This document shows positions 31,506-35,001 of a DNA stretch of 35,001 bases, in pieces. A model generated the notes under the pieces. It was not told where the DNA came from. It worked only from the letters and a program-made list of their open reading frames with translations, and made no database searches. Source of the DNA: Sphingomonas sp. 28-63-12 (GTDB lineage Bacteria; Pseudomonadota; Alphaproteobacteria; Sphingomonadales; Sphingomonadaceae); contig NCGD01000027.1 in assembly GCA_002281535.1 (NCBI GenBank), positions 1 through 35,001 of the forward strand, written 5' to 3'. The translations under genes and the position numbers were made by a program. How positions within the stretch are numbered: the first letter of the stretch is position 1; each line of letters begins with the position of its first letter.

Positions 31506-32453
31506 CTAACCGCTGAGCCCGATTTGTCGCCAATGGTCGGCCAGCGCCGCTATCATCGCTGGCATCGCGACAAATTGCTTTGGCCGGCTGATCGAAAAAA
31601 TGCCGGCATGCTGGGCAATTTCAGCGCCGGCATGGAGATATGCCGCCGAACGCTCCATCCGTCGCATCAAGCCGGGGCGATAAGCATTGGCGATCAGCAA
31701 GCCGATTCCATCTGCTCGCGCGGGAGTGGATATCTCCACGGCCGCCGTCGCTACCGCATCGGCGAGCAGATAAATCGCCCCGATCGGCAACGTGCTGGCG
31801 CGCCCACTTGCCGGCTCGACATAATATTTGCCGGCACTGGCATAAACGGGCGCCTGCCGGCTGGCACCGAGCGTGAGCGCATCGATCGATGGTTGCCATA
31901 ATTTCAGCTGGCGGCCGTCGGCGCGCACCATCGGCGCCGATTGCGGGTCAATCACGATCGCACATTGATCGTCCGAAATCAGCCTTAGCCCTTCTCTCAC
32001 GAGCGCCGCCGCGAGCGTCGACTTGCCCGCGCCCGAATGCCCGCAGAACAACACCGCGCGCCCGCCAACCTCGATCGCACTCGCATGCAGCACCACGTCG
32101 CCGCGCTGATGGAGCAGGGCAGCAAACATCCGGCCAACCAGAAAGAGCGCAACCTTTTCGGGCGCCGCATCCTGCTCGACCGCGTAGATAATGGAGCGCC
32201 CGTCCTCAATCAGGAAGCGCCCAACCTCCGGCACCCATGCCAGATATTGCCTGGCGGTCATCTGCATCCGGGGACGGTCGAGAATGGGTGACGCCAGCAT
32301 CGTCGGCACCGTGCCGCCGATGATCGTTACATCGGGCGCGAGATCGGCCTCAAGGCGCGCCAGGCCGGGGAGCGCGATGTCGCTATGGACGATCAATCCA
32401 GAGACTCGATAACAGTGCAGCTGCGGTTGGCCGATACAGCCGGCCATCTTCAC
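31506..32453 (-). CDS. Stand-alone HprK-like serine kinase
   Basis: The 315-residue protein has the HprK kinase core: VVLHASAIE at 120-128, Walker A GHSGAGKST at 138-146, and the SDDQ acidic motif at 160-163 that replaces the canonical one. The N-terminal 100 residues lack the HprK N-domain, so it is not a canonical HPr kinase. Close relatives lie next to asparagine synthase or lasso-peptide genes in sphingomonads and phosphorylate peptides in other bacteria; here it has neither, only pyrC, which it overlaps by four bases (GTGA). It is only distantly similar to the kinase at 4744. The start is GTG at 32453 or ATG at 32447. Function unknown. Confidence 0.82.
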   Translation of the reverse strand: MKMAGCIGQPQLHCYRVSGLIVHSDIALPGLARLEADLAPDVTIIGGTVPTMLASPILDRPRMQMTARQYLAWVPEVGRFLIEDGRSIIYAVEQDAAPEKVALFLVGRMFAALLHQRGDVVLHASAIEVGGRAVLFCGHSGAGKSTLAAALVREGLRLISDDQCAIVIDPQSAPMVRADGRQLKLWQPSIDALTLGASRQAPVYASAGKYYVEPASGRASTLPIGAIYLLADAVATAAVEISTPARADGIGLLIANAYRPGLMRRMERSAAYLHAGAEIAQHAGIFSISRPKQFVAMPAMIAALADHWRQIGLSG

Positions 32454-33532
32454 TGGGGCACGGCCCGCCCAGCAAAGCGCCAGGGCAGATTGTCATCGGC
32501 ATGGAAGGGCACCACTGCACCGACACCCGCGACCGACACGATCGGCGGTACCGTGACGGCAGCGCGCTCAAGCATGATCCTGTCGTCGTTGAGCGGCAGC
32601 CCGTAGAAGCGCGGCCCATGTTCGGCGGCAAAGCCTTCCAGTTGGCCAAGCGCGCCCTCCTCGTCGAAGGTCGCGGCATAGCTTTCGATCGCGAACGGCG
32701 CGTTGAACAGGCCTGCACAGCCACAGGCCGATTCCTTGCGTCCCACCACATGCGGCGCGGAATCGGTGCCCAGAAAGAATTTCGGTGACCCCGATACCGC
32801 AGCTCGCCTGAGCGCCAGCCGGTGCCGTTCGCGCTTGGCGACCGGCAGGCAATAGAAATGCGGCCGGATGCCGCCATCGAACATCGCATTGCGATTGATC
32901 CGCAAATGATGCGGCGTGATCGTCGCGGCAACCAGCGGCCCGCTCGCGTCGACAAACGCCACCGCCTCGGCCGTCGTGATATGCTCGAACACCGTCTTCA
33001 GGCCCGGAAAATTGTCGCTGATCCGGGAGAAGACCCGCTCGATAAAGACAGCCTCGCGATCGAAAATGTCGATCGCAGGATCGGTGACCTCGCCGTGCAG
33101 CAGCAACGGCATACCGATCCGCTGCATGCGTTCCAGCACCGCGCTGATCGCGCCGATATCCGACACGCCGTGTTCGGCATTGGTCGTTGCATGGGCAGGA
33201 TAGAGTTTGGCGGCGGCAAATACCCCCTCGGCAAAGCCCCGTTCAATATCGTCTGGATCGCTATGATCAGTCAGATAACAGGTCATCAACGGGGTAAAGC
33301 CAAGCGCCGGATCGACTGCCGCCACGATCCGTGCGCGATAGGCAATCGCCGCCGCCGTCGTCATCACTGGCGGCGCGAGATTGGGCATCACGATCGCCCG
33401 GGCGAACTGGCGCGCTGTATACCCCACGACTCCGGCCAGCATGGCGTCGTCGCGGAGGTGGACATGCCAGTCGTCGGGCCGGCGCAGGCGGAGACGGTCT
33501 GGAAAGAGCGGTTCGGCAGCCATTGCCGCCAT
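32450..33532 (-). CDS. pyrC: Dihydroorotase
   Basis: The 360-residue enzyme is a class II (PyrC) dihydroorotase: the zinc site DWHVHLRDD at 21-29, the carbamoylated lysine in AAKLYPAHATTN, HGEVTD, FEHITT and FLGTDSAPH. It closes N-carbamoylaspartate to dihydroorotate in pyrimidine synthesis. The first ATG is at 33532; a second (33523) gives a protein three residues shorter. The stop overlaps the start of the HprK-like gene, so both are co-translated. Confidence 0.95.
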   Translation of the reverse strand: MAAMAAEPLFPDRLRLRRPDDWHVHLRDDAMLAGVVGYTARQFARAIVMPNLAPPVMTTAAAIAYRARIVAAVDPALGFTPLMTCYLTDHSDPDDIERGFAEGVFAAAKLYPAHATTNAEHGVSDIGAISAVLERMQRIGMPLLLHGEVTDPAIDIFDREAVFIERVFSRISDNFPGLKTVFEHITTAEAVAFVDASGPLVAATITPHHLRINRNAMFDGGIRPHFYCLPVAKRERHRLALRRAAVSGSPKFFLGTDSAPHVVGRKESACGCAGLFNAPFAIESYAATFDEEGALGQLEGFAAEHGPRFYGLPLNDDRIMLERAAVTVPPIVSVAGVGAVVPFHADDNLPWRFAGRAVPQ

Positions 33533-33581
33533 TTACCCGAGCCCACCCCAAAGTCCATCGCCGCCCGCGCGACCGATCCGA

Positions 33582-34409
33582 TCAGAATGCAGCCGAGACC
33601 GAGAAGACGACCTGCGCGCCGGCAATCGGCCCGCCATCCTTGGTCGAGCTGAAATTGGGCAGCAGATAGGCTGATTCGGCCTGGCTGATGTCGGTATCGA
33701 CATAAGCGACGCCCAGCACGAGCGGCCCCACCACGGCATCGAGCCCAACCAGCCAGTCGAGATATTTGCCGGTCGGCGCGACGCTGGTGCCATTCGGCCC
33801 GAGCCCCGGATTACCGTCCGAATAGCCAAGATGCGCCTTGGCCGTGAACGGCGTTTTCGGGATGCCGATGCTGGTATCGCCCCAGATATAGAGATTGTCT
33901 TCGGACTGGCCCCGACTGAACGGCGTGTTCGAAAAATTGCCGAGTGCGCGCTGCTTGGGTGCATAGGCAACGCCGCCGAGCACTGAAAGCGGGCCAATCG
34001 TGCCGCTGACCTTCACATAGGGTTCGGCAAAGTCGGTGTTGCTCGCCCCGCCCGGATACATATACCAGGTGAGGCCGAGATCGACCGTCGCCGGACCGAT
34101 CGTCCGCTTATAGCCGCCAAACACGTCAAGCTCGAGATTGGCACCGCCAAACGTGCCCCAGCCGGCGAGGTTGGACGCCCAAGTGCCGACATAGAAGCCG
34201 CTTTCATGCGCGACGGTGAAGCCGCCCTGCAGCGCAATCTCTTCATCGGACTGGGACACGCCGCGAAAGCGATAATCGGAAACCAGCGCGGCCGATCCCG
34301 ACACGGTCAGCGCCTTGGGGGGATCAGTGTCCTGCGCGGCGGCAGGGGACGCGACGGTCAGCATCGCCGCCACGACAGCGCCGGCGGTGGTGGAAAGGGA
34401 TAACTTCAT
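33582..34409 (-). CDS. TorF family putative porin (Gcw_chp)
   Basis: The 275-residue protein has a signal peptide (cleaved after ASPAAAQ, about residue 26), then SGSAALVSDYRFRGVSQS, the start of the Gcw_chp/TorF family. The rest has the alternating hydrophobic pattern of a beta-barrel and ends in phenylalanine (VFSVSAAF), the outer-membrane assembly signal. Several members are associated with transport of organic compounds, but substrates are not known. The ribosome binding site AGGAGA precedes the ATG at 34409. It is the only gene in the region without close coupling. Confidence 0.88.
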   Translation of the reverse strand: MKLSLSTTAGAVVAAMLTVASPAAAQDTDPPKALTVSGSAALVSDYRFRGVSQSDEEIALQGGFTVAHESGFYVGTWASNLAGWGTFGGANLELDVFGGYKRTIGPATVDLGLTWYMYPGGASNTDFAEPYVKVSGTIGPLSVLGGVAYAPKQRALGNFSNTPFSRGQSEDNLYIWGDTSIGIPKTPFTAKAHLGYSDGNPGLGPNGTSVAPTGKYLDWLVGLDAVVGPLVLGVAYVDTDISQAESAYLLPNFSSTKDGGPIAGAQVVFSVSAAF

Positions 34410-34510
34410 GGGATCTCCTGTTGCCAGATTGAGGTCCCGCCTGCGCCTGACTCGTCGCTACTCTCGGCTCATCGAGCTGGGCGCGATCGGTCAGGCGCCC
34501 AAAGGGTGCA

Positions 34511-34523
34511 GCAACGATGTTGC
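34511..34523. promoter_or_regulatory. Inverted repeat GCAAC-GAT-GTTGC
   Basis: Perfect 5-bp arms with a three-base spacer; the first of four related sites in the region. Confidence 0.4.
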
Positions 34524-34662
34524 GAGAAGATCGCTGAAACGTAACAAATTATTGCTGTCGTCGGCACGATGCTGCGACGCACCAAAATTTCGATCGCCAA
34601 GCGGATCATCGGCGGTTTCGCAACAGCCAAGTCCACAGGGTTGGCGGTGCCGAGAATCCCTA

Positions 34663-34676
34663 TTGCACTGCAACAA
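34663..34676. promoter_or_regulatory. Site TTGCACTGCAACA
   Basis: TTGCA and TGCAA around the centre form a near-palindrome (TTGCACTGCAA), followed by CAAAAAC. Confidence 0.4.
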
Positions 34677-34687
34677 AAACTATGTCT

Positions 34688-34703
34688 CAATGTTGCAACA
34701 TTG
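34688..34703. promoter_or_regulatory. Perfect 16-bp palindrome CAATGTTGCAACATTG
   Basis: CAATGTTGCAACATTG is its own reverse complement, the longest perfect palindrome I saw in the window. It lies only 11 bp after the TTGCACTGCAACA site and shares its core TTGCAA. Confidence 0.6.
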
Positions 34704-34891
34704 GAGCAATCTTTTGCGGAAGCTGTCACTATCGGCATATTATGTCGTCAGTGCCGTGCCAAGCGACTGACCATATCGGGAAAGCATCGGGATGCGCTGG
34801 GCGGGACAACGACATTGACGGACGAAGGGACGCCAAACCGGGCATGTTTTGCTGCCTCGGGCGCCTCTTCCGCCGCTGACCACCCCATTTT

Positions 34892-34908
34892 ATTGCTGCG
34901 TTGCAACA
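34892..34908. promoter_or_regulatory. Site ATTGCTGCGTTGCAACA
   Basis: TTGC and GCAA elements recur here and end in CAAAATT, as in the site at 34663. It is about 90 bp before the right edge. Confidence 0.4.
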
Positions 34909-35001
34909 AAATTAGCCGATCTGGCGTGGATAGAGCTGCCGCTCTCCAGCCCTGGGCGGCCTTTGTCACCTATCATAATACTATATCTCGCAAGATAGTG
35001 A

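Larger units (their letters stand above)
34410..35001. other. 592-bp non-coding region with repeated TTGC/GCAA sites
   Basis: No convincing gene was found: frames on both strands are short, Cys/Arg/Ser-rich and lack ribosome binding sites. The region holds four inverted-repeat sites built from TTGC and GCAA (34511-34523, 34663-34676, 34688-34703, 34892-34908), an AT-rich stretch at the right end with TTGTCA (34963-34968) and CATAAT, and a short hairpin TATCT-CGCA-AGATA at the edge. It probably contains the porin promoter (about 34420-34480) and the promoter of a gene just beyond 35001. Confidence 0.55.

Noticed and set aside
34469-34738. 89-codon minus-strand frame in the right-hand non-coding region
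   Set aside because: Cys/Arg/Ser-rich, no ribosome site and it runs through the palindromic sites.
1-35001. CRISPR array, insertion sequence or transposon
   Set aside because: No regularly spaced direct repeats, no transposase-like frame and no terminal inverted repeats were found by eye.

Overview
The window is typical alphaproteobacterial chromosome, most likely from a sphingomonad (Sphingomonadales). The pointers are high G+C, dense short operons, the gene order phoR-pstSCAB-phoU-phoB, a MucR/Ros regulator, DUF2794, a TorF/Gcw_chp-type porin, an HprK-related kinase A cassette, and a CCCCAGC-GAAA-GCTGGGG interspersed hairpin of a kind common in these genomes. I see no insertion sequence, prophage, integrase or CRISPR array. 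Nearly all recognisable genes are intact.

Layout. 1-1444: tail of a membrane protein, two uncharacterised small genes and a MarR-like regulator. 1460-3398 (minus): a MucR-type regulator, a 352-bp gap, and an unusual protein with about seven membrane segments fused to a complete SET methyltransferase domain. 3563-3639: tRNA-Pro(CGG). 3743-6307 (minus): a tightly coupled four-gene cassette (signal-bearing secreted protein, PqqD-like protein, HprK-related kinase, nucleotidyltransferase) of unknown function. 6421-13742 (plus): the complete phosphate-starvation locus, with a three-repeat PHO box inside the end of phoR. 13964-16950 (plus): a small secreted protein, a short-chain dehydrogenase and a GNAT-nitrilase fusion. 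16973-18505 (minus): membrane-anchored FMN-binding glutamate synthase-like protein. 18802-19836 (plus): polytopic membrane protein. 19894-20943 (minus): DUF2794 and serine acetyltransferase. 21276-21950: FkbM-type methyltransferase. 22023-24235: peroxide defence (ahpC and ahpD, divergent oxyR). 24329-24967: fasciclin protein. 25039-26310 (minus): pgsA-moaD-moaE. 26448-27761: LplT-like MFS transporter. 28184-30243: an OmpR/EnvZ-type two-component system. 30209-34409 (minus): ferredoxin-reductase-like flavoprotein, a second HprK-like kinase coupled to pyrC, and a TorF-type porin. 34410-35001: a non-coding region carrying repeated TTGC/GCAA palindromic sites.

How the genes work together. PhoR/PhoB sense phosphate through PstSCAB and PhoU and act on the PHO box in front of pstS. 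OxyR probably controls the adjacent ahpC and ahpD; AhpD reduces AhpC. MoaD and MoaE form molybdopterin synthase. pgsA and the LplT-like transporter are divergent and both relate to phospholipids.

The best candidates for undescribed biology are the membrane-SET fusion and the PqqD/HprK/nucleotidyltransferase cassette with its secreted neighbour. The latter has the parts of a peptide- or protein-modifying system with no known substrate. A second HprK-like kinase sits 25 kb away, coupled to pyrC.
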